From NCBI GenBank assembly GCA_937926175.1, contig CALANV010000043.1:104707-168706 (forward strand): a DNA stretch of 64,000 nucleotides. Reading direction: 5' to 3'. This document shows, in pieces, positions 16,866-24,534 of the stretch (positions are counted from its first letter, which is position 1; each line of letters opens with the position of its first letter). The stretch is from an uncultured Rhodospirillales bacterium. Lineage in GTDB: Bacteria > Pseudomonadota > Alphaproteobacteria > CACIAM-22H2. Both the position numbers and the translations under genes were made by a program. The notes below the pieces were generated by a model that saw only the letters and a program-made list of their open reading frames with translations, searched no databases and had not been told where the DNA came from.

Positions 16866-17079
16866 GGCGCGTATATAGCGGCTGACATCCGGCCCGCCCA
16901 GTGGCATGCGCAACAAAAAGTCACGGGGGCCGGCGCGCTGCCGCATGACCGCCGGGACAGCTGTCCCGGAATCGTCCCAGGCGGTGTCCCCGTCCGGCGG
17001 TTAAGCGCTGCAACATTTTGAATTGAAAAGATTATTTCCGGCCGGCTACCTTGTACCCGAGGCGGCGGGCCTGGGCCGG

Positions 17080-18156
17080 CTAGATCGGCTTCTGAACGAT
17101 GCAGCCGTACCAGCCAAGCCCCTTGTAGGTCTCATAGCCGGGGGTAAGGGCGAACCCGACCGTGTTGCCGGCGCGGTCGACGTAACTGCCTTGTGGCCGC
17201 CCGCCGGTCTCGAGCGGGAACCGCTCGGTCAGGACGCCGACCCTGTCGCTGGCCGCGAGCACCCGGAACGAGCTGTCGAGCAGCATGACGCGCGTGCGGC
17301 TTGCCTCCTCCGGCGTCAGGCGTACCCCCGCGACGACCGCCTGCGCCTGCGGCTCCCAATCGAAATGAATGGCGAGGACGCCGAGCGGCTCGCCGTCGGT
17401 GCGGGCACCGCGCCGGATCGCGGTCGCATAGGTCGCGACGAGCTTGTCGTCGAGCACATGATTTCTCGCCACGTCCGCAACGACGTATTCGTCACCGCTT
17501 CGGGTCTTCATGGCGTTATCGAACCAGGCTTCGCCGCTTACGCTCGTGCCGAGCGCGCGCGGGTAACGCGTCGGGCGACCGTTGGCGATGACTTTGCCCG
17601 ATGGGTCGCAGATCCACAGGTCCAGGTACACGGTGTAGGCGTTCAGGATCACGCCCATGCGCTCGCTCGCATAACGGCAGCTCGCCTCGTCGGGAGATTC
17701 GACGCAGGCGACGACTGCACTGTCGGTCGCCCACCAGCGTACGTCGCATGTCCGTTCATAGAGATTGCGATCGATGATCTCGATCGCATTCAGGGCGAGG
17801 TCGACCAGTCGCTGGCCGCGCACCTGCTCGATCATGCGCTGGCCAAGGCTCTCGAGCTGCGCGATCTGCGGCGCGAGCTCGGCCTCGAGCGTCTTGGCCA
17901 CGTTCTCGACCTCGGTGGAGATCTGCTTGACTTCGGTCGCGACGACGGAGAAGCCGCGCCCGGCCTCGCCGGCACGCGCGGCTTCGATCAGGGCGTTGAG
18001 TGCAAGGATCTTCGTTCGGCTCGTGATTGCCTGAATCTCGGCGAGCTTGTCTGTCGCCAGATTGCGGATTTCGGCCGTCAGGGCGACGATACGTTCGGGC
18101 TCCGCCGATCCGTTGCCGGCGGAAACGGATTGGATATCTGCACGTGCGGATGTCAC
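17080..18156 (-). CDS. Soluble MCP-like signalling protein, signalling hairpin N-terminal to a Cache-type sensor
   Basis: A 358-aa protein without membrane helices. Residues about 20-90 hold the tip of a methyl-accepting chemotaxis protein (SRTKILALNALIEAARAGEA, then GRGFSVVATEVKQIS), the part that contacts CheA/CheW. The rest is a sensor region: helix (ESLGQRMIEQVRGQRLVDLA), then a Cache/PAS-like fold with WICDPSGKVIANGRP, GEAWFDNAMKT and GVLAIHFDWEPQAQAV. This order, output before input and no TM segments, is the reverse of ordinary receptors, and the hairpin is very short. The start is GTG at 18156. No chemotaxis genes are near; it may join cytoplasmic arrays or regulate another kinase. 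Confidence 0.75.
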   Translation of the reverse strand: MTSARADIQSVSAGNGSAEPERIVALTAEIRNLATDKLAEIQAITSRTKILALNALIEAARAGEAGRGFSVVATEVKQISTEVENVAKTLEAELAPQIAQLESLGQRMIEQVRGQRLVDLALNAIEIIDRNLYERTCDVRWWATDSAVVACVESPDEASCRYASERMGVILNAYTVYLDLWICDPSGKVIANGRPTRYPRALGTSVSGEAWFDNAMKTRSGDEYVVADVARNHVLDDKLVATYATAIRRGARTDGEPLGVLAIHFDWEPQAQAVVAGVRLTPEEASRTRVMLLDSSFRVLAASDRVGVLTERFPLETGGRPQGSYVDRAGNTVGFALTPGYETYKGLGWYGCIVQKPI

Positions 18157-18355
18157 GACGCGGTCCTAATCGATTGATTGTCGGGAACGTCAAATTCGAG
18201 GTGGAGACTACACTGTCGGGGCTAAAGCTTTCTTAAATGCGCGCGGAGCCGTTGAATGTGCGGTTGCATATTTTTTGTTCAGGTCGCCGACGCGTTCAGC
18301 ATCAAATGAGGGGGCCGGACATCGGAGGCGCGCGCAAATTCTGAGGAGGATCGCG

Positions 18356-19372
18356 ATGGAGTACCGGGGGCTCGGCGTATCGGGCGTGAAGGTCTCGCCC
18401 ATCTGTCTCGGCACCATGATGTTCGGCGGTCAGACCGACGAAGCGACCGCAGAGCGAATCATCGGTAAGGCACGCGACGCCGGCATCAACTTCATCGACA
18501 CCGCCGACGTGTGCAACGCGGGCCGTTCCGAGGAGATCGTCGGACGTGCCATCAGGGCGCAGCGCGACGGGTGGGTGCTCGCGACCAAGGTCGCCAATCC
18601 GATGGGCGATGACGTGAACCAGCGCGGTCTGTCGCGGCGCTGGATCATGATGGCGATCGAGGCGAGCCCGCGGCGGCTCGGCACCGATTACGTGGACATC
18701 TACCACCTTCACAAGGAGGATCACACGACCCCTCTCGCCGAGACGGTGCGGACGATGGGCGACCTGATCCGGCAGGGCAAGATCCGCTATTTCGGCGTCT
18801 CGAACTATCGCGCATGGCGCGTTGCGGAAATCTGCAACATCTGCGACCAGCTCGGCATCGATCGACCGATCGTGAGCCAGCCCTACTACAACGCCATGAA
18901 CCGCATGCCGGAAGTCGAGCATCTGCCGGCCTGCGGCTATTACGGGCTGGGCGTCGTCCCCTACAGCCCGCTCGCGCGCGGCGTGCTGACCGGCAAGTAC
19001 GATCCCGATGCGCCGCCCCCGCCGGACAGCCGGGCGGGACGTCAGGACAAGCGAATTCACCAGACGGAGTGGCGCCGCGAATCGCTGGTGATCGCGCAGA
19101 TCATCAAACGCCATGCCGAGGCGCGCGGCATCACCGCCGGACAGTTCGCCCTCAACTGGGTCCTGAACAATCGATTGATCACCGCCGCCGTCGTCGGGCC
19201 GCGCACCGAGGCGCAGTGAGACGAGTATGTGCGGGCGCTGAATTACCGCTTCACACCGGAGGACGAGGCGCTCGTCGACTCGCTGGTGGCCGCCGGCCAC
19301 CCGTCGACGCCGGGCTACAACGATCCGCAATATCCGATCGAAGGGCGCGTGCCGCGCACCGGGCGAAGCTAA
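18356..19372 (+). pseudogene. Aldo/keto reductase, interrupted by an in-frame TGA
   Basis: ATG at 18356 after GAGGAGGA opens a typical AKR barrel (MEYRGLGVSGVKVSPICLGT). The frame hits TGA at 19217-19219, yet the same frame continues for 50 more codons to TAA at 19372 with sequence expected for the AKR C-terminus (DEYVRALNYRFTPEDEALVD, then HPSTPGYNDP, YPIEGR). Family members usually have Trp at the TGA position, so TGG to TGA is the simplest change. The tetrad is also damaged: Asp48, Lys78 and His119 are present, but the Tyr position in DTADVYxxG is Cys53 (codon TGC, 18512-18514). The product ending at 19219 would lack the last helix and NADPH-binding tail. Sequencing error remains possible for either base. 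Confidence 0.75.
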
Positions 19373-19884
19373 CCGCGCCCCGTCAGCAGCTGTCGGCCCA
19401 TCTGCGAAATCAGGTTGCGCAAACCGGGATCGGCGGCACTTTCGGGGCGCCGCATCCATCCATGGACGGCCGTGAGCGGCCGCTGCCGGTGACAAAGCAC
19501 GGCACGGATTTCGAGCGTACGTTTCCTGGTGCCGATGGCCGGCAGTTCACCGGCGCAGGCAAGGTCGTGATTGAATCCTTCGCCGGGATCGAGCAGCCAT
19601 ACCAGCCGGAAGTCGGGCGAACCGGTGGTGGCCGAGAATTCGAGCCAGGGCTCGGTGAAGGCGGCGCCGACGGCTTGGGCGAGTTCGCGGCGGACGAAGG
19701 CATCGGGCTCGGGGAACGGATTGCCGTGAACCTCGATCCGCAGCGGTCCCGCGGCAGCGGCGTTGGTGACGTAGCTCCATACGTCTTCCGTCGCCGAGAA
19801 ACTCAGATTGCTGGCCGGTCCTTCATCGCACGCGGCGAGCACCGAGACCGTCGCAACGCAGCACAGAATTCTCCGAACCGGCAT
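19369..19884 (-). CDS. Hypothetical lipoprotein
   Basis: A 171-aa protein with a lipoprotein signal (CCVATVSVLAAC, lipidated Cys at about residue 19, then DE, which favours inner-membrane retention by the +2 Asp rule). The mature part has no motif I recognise. Its stop codon overlaps the TAA of the restored aldo/keto reductase frame by 4 bases on the opposite strand, a tight convergent pair. Confidence 0.65.
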   Translation of the reverse strand: MPVRRILCCVATVSVLAACDEGPASNLSFSATEDVWSYVTNAAAAGPLRIEVHGNPFPEPDAFVRRELAQAVGAAFTEPWLEFSATTGSPDFRLVWLLDPGEGFNHDLACAGELPAIGTRKRTLEIRAVLCHRQRPLTAVHGWMRRPESAADPGLRNLISQMGRQLLTGRG

Positions 19885-20055
19885 TCATCCGTCCCGTTCA
19901 CCGCGCCGGGCACCGCAACGGACGGGATCAGCAAAGGTTCCATGCGGTCGACGCGCGACCGGATTGTGATGAAAGCGCCACGGCGGTGCAACCGAACATT
20001 GCCGCCGGCGCATGCCGAAAGCCCTGTCGCCGCGGAAGCGACTTTGAGGCGCGCG

Positions 20056-20628
20056 TCAGTCGAGACGATGTTCGGGGCTGCGCCACACTTTGCTCGCCAT
20101 CGGTCCTGTGTCGCCGATGGTCTCGACATACTGGACGGGGTCGCCCTTCTTGAGACTGTCGAAGTCGTTGTTCATCACGCTGTTGCGATGGAAATAGAGC
20201 TGCGAACCGGTGCTGGTCAGAATGAAGCCGTGGTCCGCATCGGGAAAGACCTGCAAGACTTGGCCCTGGAACGTCGGCGCCTGCGGCTTCACGTCGCCGC
20301 GCTGTACCGCCTTGAAGTCCTTGAGTCGCCGCTCGGCGGCCTCGAAGGCGTCGCGGATCGACGTGAACACGTCTGGTTGCGCGTAACGCACCTTGGCCTT
20401 GTGGGGGGGCCGGCTGATGACGAGGTCCTGTCCCGGTACCATGATGACGATGTGGACCTCGTATTCGTTGCCGGTCCGATGCTGCCGGTGCAGGGATTCG
20501 ACCGAGACGCGGCACCCGACGATTCGCGGATAGATCTTCTCGAGCTTGGCCACGCGTTTGCGGATCTCGGCCTCGAGCGCATCCGAAGATGGCATGTTGT
20601 GGAACGTGATCTCGAGCGGTGTTTGCAT
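20056..20628 (-). CDS. HPF/RaiA-like ribosome-associated protein fused to a cold-shock domain
   Basis: 190 aa in two domains. Residues 1-105 resemble the hibernation-promoting factor / RaiA fold (PLEITFHNMPSSDALEAEIR, KLEKIYPRIVGCRVSVE, DAFEAAERRLKDF). Residues about 118-182 form a cold-shock OB fold (GQVLQVFPDADHGFILTSTG, YFHRNSVMNNDF) with the RNP-like GFI and YFH motifs. HPF proteins bind the 30S decoding region to idle ribosomes; a CSD binds single-stranded RNA or DNA. This differs from long HPF, which has a dimerising tail rather than a CSD. ATG at 20628. A stress-related ribosome or mRNA role is inferred. Confidence 0.85.
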   Translation of the reverse strand: MQTPLEITFHNMPSSDALEAEIRKRVAKLEKIYPRIVGCRVSVESLHRQHRTGNEYEVHIVIMVPGQDLVISRPPHKAKVRYAQPDVFTSIRDAFEAAERRLKDFKAVQRGDVKPQAPTFQGQVLQVFPDADHGFILTSTGSQLYFHRNSVMNNDFDSLKKGDPVQYVETIGDTGPMASKVWRSPEHRLD

Positions 20629-20740
20629 CAGGTACCCCCAAGCTGACCTCCGACACTCGCTAACGCGGTGACGCGGCGGCCCGTTCCCGCCCCGGGGCGA
20701 ACGTGGCAGGTCGGTCTCGGCGCGGCGTGCGTTCGGCGAT

Positions 20741-22573
20741 CTAGCGCGCGAGGCGCAGGTTGCTCAGCTGCGTGGCGATTTCACGGAAGATGGCGCGGAG
20801 GTCGGCCGCCGTCGGCGAGACGAAGAAGTACTCCGGCTTCGAGGCGCAGGACCGGAAGAGGTTCTGTGTCGCCGGATTGTTCTCTTGCAGGACGATCGTA
20901 TAGATGATGATGTCCTTGGCCTTCATGGCCTGGCAGAGCTGGCTCATCCGCGCGTTGATGATGTTCGTCGCGGTCGCGCCGTCCGTCGTCCCGAGACGCC
21001 CATCGCTCAGACGACGATAAGCGGTGAAGTCGGCATCCGACGGCAGATCGCGCGGCGACGTGCAGCCGCTGATTCCGTCGCAGCCCGGCGGTCTGCCGGG
21101 CATGTCGTACCATTGGTTCACGCCGTCGGTTAGCAGAACCACGACCTTGTCGATCAGCGGCGTGTCGTAGTCGAGCGGTAACTGCGGATCGCCCCACAGA
21201 CCGCGCCAGGCCGGGCTCAACACACGCCAGCCCCAGGCCAGGCCCACGTTCGCCATCGTGCCGCCGCGGCTCCAGGGCGCCATGGCGTCGATCGCTGCAA
21301 GCACGGTCGACTTGTTGGGCTGAAGCGGCGTGATCTCGGGGCCGCAGCCGAGATTGGGACCGTAGGCATCGTTGCCCGCAGCGCTGGTTTCCCGCACGAC
21401 CGGGGAGGCGGGCGGGCCCCACTGGTTGTCGCCCTGACGTGGACTGCCGCCCGTCGTCATCAGGACCTTGTTCTCGTCGTAGAAGAGAACGCCGCGCGTC
21501 GATGGCCAGAAGAAGCGATACCAGGGCTGGACGCTCGGCAACGCCTCGGCCTGCTCCTCTTCATAGGGCGGATCGCGCGCCTCGACGCAGCCCTTCCAGG
21601 AACCACCGGCACTGTAATCCTCGCCGGGTTGCTGGACGCGGATGGCTCCCGTCGGCACGGTCGGCGACGTGGTCCGGCTCGGGTTCGGGACGATGTACCA
21701 GAATCTCGTCGACGGCGACGTGATGGTGCATCCCGACGTGCTGTCGAGACGGATCAGGAAACGACCATTGTATTCGTTGGGCGTGGCACCGGTTATGTCG
21801 GCCAACGCGCCGTTCTTCAAGCCATGTGGGGTTGCCGTCGTGACACAGACCGTCGCCGTCCTTCGATCCGCGGCGCCGCCATTCGCCGTCACGGTCACCG
21901 AAGACACGTCGACCGGGTCGAACCGACGCGGCACTGTCCAATCCCGGCGTGATGGACCGATATTGACGCTCGCGACGTAAGGTACGATGCCGACCCAGAG
22001 ATTGGCGACGGTCTCGCGGTCGCCATAGAGGATGTTGATCAGGTCGGTTGCGGCCTCCTTCATCGCCGTGATCTTGCTGCCTGCCATCGAGCCGGTGTTG
22101 TCCATGACGAGCACCAGCTCCATGCCACGATCGGTGCGCTGCACGACCGTACTTGCCCGTACGCGCATGTCATTGATGCCGACGACCCGCATGAACGTCG
22201 TCGGCACGGTTGCCGTGGCATTGAGCGTGAGCGTTCCGGCGTCCTCGTCGGCGGCGATCGTAAGATTGACGTCCGTCGCGCCCATGAACCCCGGCGGGAA
22301 GTTGGCGTCGAAGAACATCCTGATGTCTGCGTCACGGTCGTCCGCCAGCAACACACGACCGCCGGCGAGTCCCGCAGCGTCGATCGCCTGCGACAGACGG
22401 GCCTTCACGAGCCAGCCGCGCGCGCCGTCGACCGACAGGCCGATCGCCGCCAGCAGGGGCACGATTGCGGCGGCCAGAAAGAAGCCGACGCTGCCGCGCC
22501 GATCCGCGGCCAGGCCGCCGAACAAAGCGAGCAGCTTTTCTTTCATGGCGCGAGAGAGCATGCCGGAAAGCAT
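20741..22573 (-). CDS. tadG: TadG-type pilus assembly protein with von Willebrand A domain
   Basis: About 610 aa. The N-terminal TadE/G-like segment (RRGSVGFFLAAAIVPLLAAI) is a prepilin-like membrane helix. The vWA domain starts near ELVLVMDNTGSM, a MIDAS motif DxxGS with metal-binding Asp and Ser, and closes with KVVVLLTDGVNQWYD and IIIYTIVLQ. Proteins of this type are made with Flp pili and act in the periplasm or at the surface. It is divergent from flp and the cpa operon, sharing the 330-base control region. The start is chosen among ATGs at 22573, 22561 and 22546; none has a strong ribosome site. Confidence 0.85.
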   Translation of the reverse strand: MLSGMLSRAMKEKLLALFGGLAADRRGSVGFFLAAAIVPLLAAIGLSVDGARGWLVKARLSQAIDAAGLAGGRVLLADDRDADIRMFFDANFPPGFMGATDVNLTIAADEDAGTLTLNATATVPTTFMRVVGINDMRVRASTVVQRTDRGMELVLVMDNTGSMAGSKITAMKEAATDLINILYGDRETVANLWVGIVPYVASVNIGPSRRDWTVPRRFDPVDVSSVTVTANGGAADRRTATVCVTTATPHGLKNGALADITGATPNEYNGRFLIRLDSTSGCTITSPSTRFWYIVPNPSRTTSPTVPTGAIRVQQPGEDYSAGGSWKGCVEARDPPYEEEQAEALPSVQPWYRFFWPSTRGVLFYDENKVLMTTGGSPRQGDNQWGPPASPVVRETSAAGNDAYGPNLGCGPEITPLQPNKSTVLAAIDAMAPWSRGGTMANVGLAWGWRVLSPAWRGLWGDPQLPLDYDTPLIDKVVVLLTDGVNQWYDMPGRPPGCDGISGCTSPRDLPSDADFTAYRRLSDGRLGTTDGATATNIINARMSQLCQAMKAKDIIIYTIVLQENNPATQNLFRSCASKPEYFFVSPTAADLRAIFREIATQLSNLRLAR

Positions 22574-22903
22574 GGCGGCGATTCTCGTCGGCGAAATGTG
22601 AACGCGAAGTAAAGGATGCCGCACAGCGTCGATCATGCCGCAATCGGCCGGTGATTCGCCCGGACGCATTTGTCGCGAATTGCATCCAGTTTCGTGCGAA
22701 ATCAATGCAACCTTCGCGGGAAAAGCCTTCAAATGTTGTTGCAAATTGCCTCCGAAGTAATTCTTCCTTTTCTGCAATATCCCGATGATAAGGAGGCGAA
22801 AAACTCTTTTATTATCAAGTATAAAAGCGGTGCAGATTTACTTGTCATTAAGACGCTCCCCTTACCGTTGCGGGCGGTTGCAACAACCAGAAGGAGTCTC
22901 TCA
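22574..22903. promoter_or_regulatory. Divergent control region between tadG and flp
   Basis: 330 bases without a convincing gene. The stretch 22660-22850 is distinctly AT-richer than its surroundings, as expected for promoters of an abundant pilin message and of tadG. A TATAAA hexamer is visible near 22820, but no matching -35 could be assigned. An AAGGAG site precedes the flp start. Confidence 0.45.
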
Positions 22904-23107
22904 ATGCGCCATCTCTTCAACCGCCTGCTCCGTGACGAGTCGGGTGCGACGGCCATCGAGTACGGCCTGATCGCCGCTCTCGTCTCGGTCGCCGCCATCG
23001 TCGCGCTCCAGGCGATGGGCACCTCGCTGACGAACATCTTCAACGTGGTCAGGGGCGAGCTCGACGAAGCCGCAACGAAGGCCGGCGAGAGCGCCGGCGG
23101 CAACTGA
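22904..23107 (+). CDS. flp: Flp family type IVb pilin
   Basis: A 67-aa prepilin. The leader MRHLFNRLLRDESG ends in the G-A-T-A-IEYGLIAAL processing site: cleavage after Gly, Glu at mature position 5, Tyr at 6, as required for Flp pilins. A hydrophobic helix (LIAALVSVAAIVALQAM) follows and the C-terminal tail is short. It is processed by CpaA, polymerised by CpaF/TadB/TadC and passes through the CpaC secretin. ATG at 22904 follows AAGGAG. A hairpin after the gene may separate its message from the rest of the operon. Confidence 0.95.
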   Translation: MRHLFNRLLRDESGATAIEYGLIAALVSVAAIVALQAMGTSLTNIFNVVRGELDEAATKAGESAGGN

Positions 23108-23126
23108 CGCGCGGTTCGGATGCTAT

Positions 23127-23153
23127 GCGGGGCGACCGAACGGGTCGCCCCGC
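23127..23153 (+). promoter_or_regulatory. Hairpin between flp and cpaA (partial terminator or stabiliser)
   Basis: An 11-bp perfect stem (23127-23137 with 23143-23153), 5-base loop, followed by TCTTCTC rather than a full T run. It lies 19 bases after the flp stop, where pilin operons often limit read-through so that pilin exceeds assembly proteins. Role inferred. Confidence 0.6.
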
Positions 23154-23174
23154 TCTTCTCGAGGAACTACGACA

Positions 23175-23654
23175 ATGTCCGACTTCGGATCTCTCGTTCA
23201 GCTCTGCGTCATCGGCACCGTCTGCGGTCTGCTGATCGCGGCTGCCGTGTGCGACGTGCGCAGGTTCGTCATTCCGAATCGGATTTGTCTCAGTCTGCTG
23301 ATTCTTTATCCCGGTCACGCGGTGACGCTTGCGCCGATGGAAATCCTGGTCGCGGTTGCAGCCGCGGGCATCGTCTTTGCGATCGGCGCCGGGCTGTTCG
23401 CCCTCGGAATAATGGGCGGGGGCGACGTGAAGTTGTTCGCCGTCACGGCCCTCTGGGCCGGTGGCCCGTTCATCGTCCTTCTGCTGGTGACGACGGCGGC
23501 GGCGGGCGGAATTCTCGCACTCTGGTGGGATCGGCTGCTGCGCTTCTTTTCGCCGACCACGCCCAGTCTCAAGGCCGCCAATGGGCGACCGGCCATTCCG
23601 TACGGCGCGGCAATTGCCGCCGGCGGGCTGATCGTGGCCGTCAACCTCGTCTAG
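23175..23654 (+). CDS. cpaA: Prepilin peptidase (CpaA/TadV)
   Basis: A 159-aa inner-membrane aspartyl protease with about five helices. The two catalytic Asp residues are in VCDVRRFVIPNR and in GIMGGGDVKLFA (the GxGD motif). It lacks the N-methyltransferase domain of PilD, normal for the Tad form. It removes the leader of Flp and of the TadE-type pseudopilins. ATG follows GAGGA at good spacing. Confidence 0.92.
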   Translation: MSDFGSLVQLCVIGTVCGLLIAAAVCDVRRFVIPNRICLSLLILYPGHAVTLAPMEILVAVAAAGIVFAIGAGLFALGIMGGGDVKLFAVTALWAGGPFIVLLLVTTAAAGGILALWWDRLLRFFSPTTPSLKAANGRPAIPYGAAIAAGGLIVAVNLV

Positions 23655-23666
23655 GTGGAGCTGGCC

Positions 23667-24530
23667 ATGCGCATGAAGACCATTCTCCTGGTCGTCGTCG
23701 CCCTCGTGCTCGCGGGCTTCACCGCCTTGCTCGTGCGGAACTGGCTCGATGCCCAGCGCGCGGCGATGACCGCCGCACCCGCCCGCCCGGCCGCACCGGC
23801 GGGCGTTCAGGTTCTCGTCGCCAAGCAGGATCTGCCGGTCGGCACGTTCCTGCGTCCGGAACATCTGCGTTGGCAGGTTTGGCCCGAAAGCAGCCTGTCG
23901 CCGTCTTACGCCGTGGAAGGCAAGAAGAAGATCGAGGATTTCGTCGGATCGGTCGTTCGGCTGCCGATCGCGGCAGGCGAGCCCATCACCGAAGGACGCG
24001 TCGTCGCGCCAGGCAACAGCGGCTTTCTTGCCGCGGTCCTGCGTCCCGGTTATCGCGCCGTTTCGGTGCCGGTGACCGTGACGTCGGGCATCTCCGGCTT
24101 CGTCTTTCCGGGCGACCACGTCGACCTGATTCTCACGCACGTGATTCCGCAGGAATCCGGCAGCGGCTCCGAGCAGCGGCGGGCCGGTGTGACCGTGTTG
24201 CGCGACATCCGCGTGCTCGCGCTCGACCAGCGCGTCGACGTGAAGCCGGGTGAAACCACGGTCGCGCGTACGGTTACGCTCGAGGTCACGCCCAAGCAGA
24301 GTGAGATGATCGCGGTAATCGTCGAAGCCGGCAAACTGTCGATGAGCTTGCGGAGCCTGGCACGCGACGACCAGGCGCTGGCCGGTGGCGATACGACGCC
24401 GAAGGAACCGAAGCGTCTGCCCGAACGGACGTTCACTCTCGATACCGAGGTGAGCGGCCTCCTCGCCATGCGGCGGGTGAACGTGCTTCGCGGCGACCAG
24501 GCCGATGAACTCAAGTTCACCCCCCGGTGA
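23667..24530 (+). CDS. cpaB: Flp pilus assembly protein CpaB (RcpC)
   Basis: About 287 aa: an N-terminal membrane helix (TILLVVVALVLAGFTALLV) and then an SAF domain (VLVAKQDLPVGTFLRPEHL) with the RcpC/CpaB region GYRAVSVPVTVTSGISGFVF, PGDHVDLILT. It is a periplasmic protein that supports or gates the secretin. ATG at 23667 is preferred over GTG at 23655; the GGTGGAG there serves as ribosome site. It is followed after 4 bases by cpaC. Confidence 0.9.
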   Translation: MRMKTILLVVVALVLAGFTALLVRNWLDAQRAAMTAAPARPAAPAGVQVLVAKQDLPVGTFLRPEHLRWQVWPESSLSPSYAVEGKKKIEDFVGSVVRLPIAAGEPITEGRVVAPGNSGFLAAVLRPGYRAVSVPVTVTSGISGFVFPGDHVDLILTHVIPQESGSGSEQRRAGVTVLRDIRVLALDQRVDVKPGETTVARTVTLEVTPKQSEMIAVIVEAGKLSMSLRSLARDDQALAGGDTTPKEPKRLPERTFTLDTEVSGLLAMRRVNVLRGDQADELKFTPR

Positions 24531-24534
24531 TGCC

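Noticed and set aside
19217..19219. TGA read as Trp or selenocysteine
   Set aside because: Many intact genes in the window end in TGA and no SECIS-like hairpin was noticed after it, so recoding is not supported; a point mutation is simpler.
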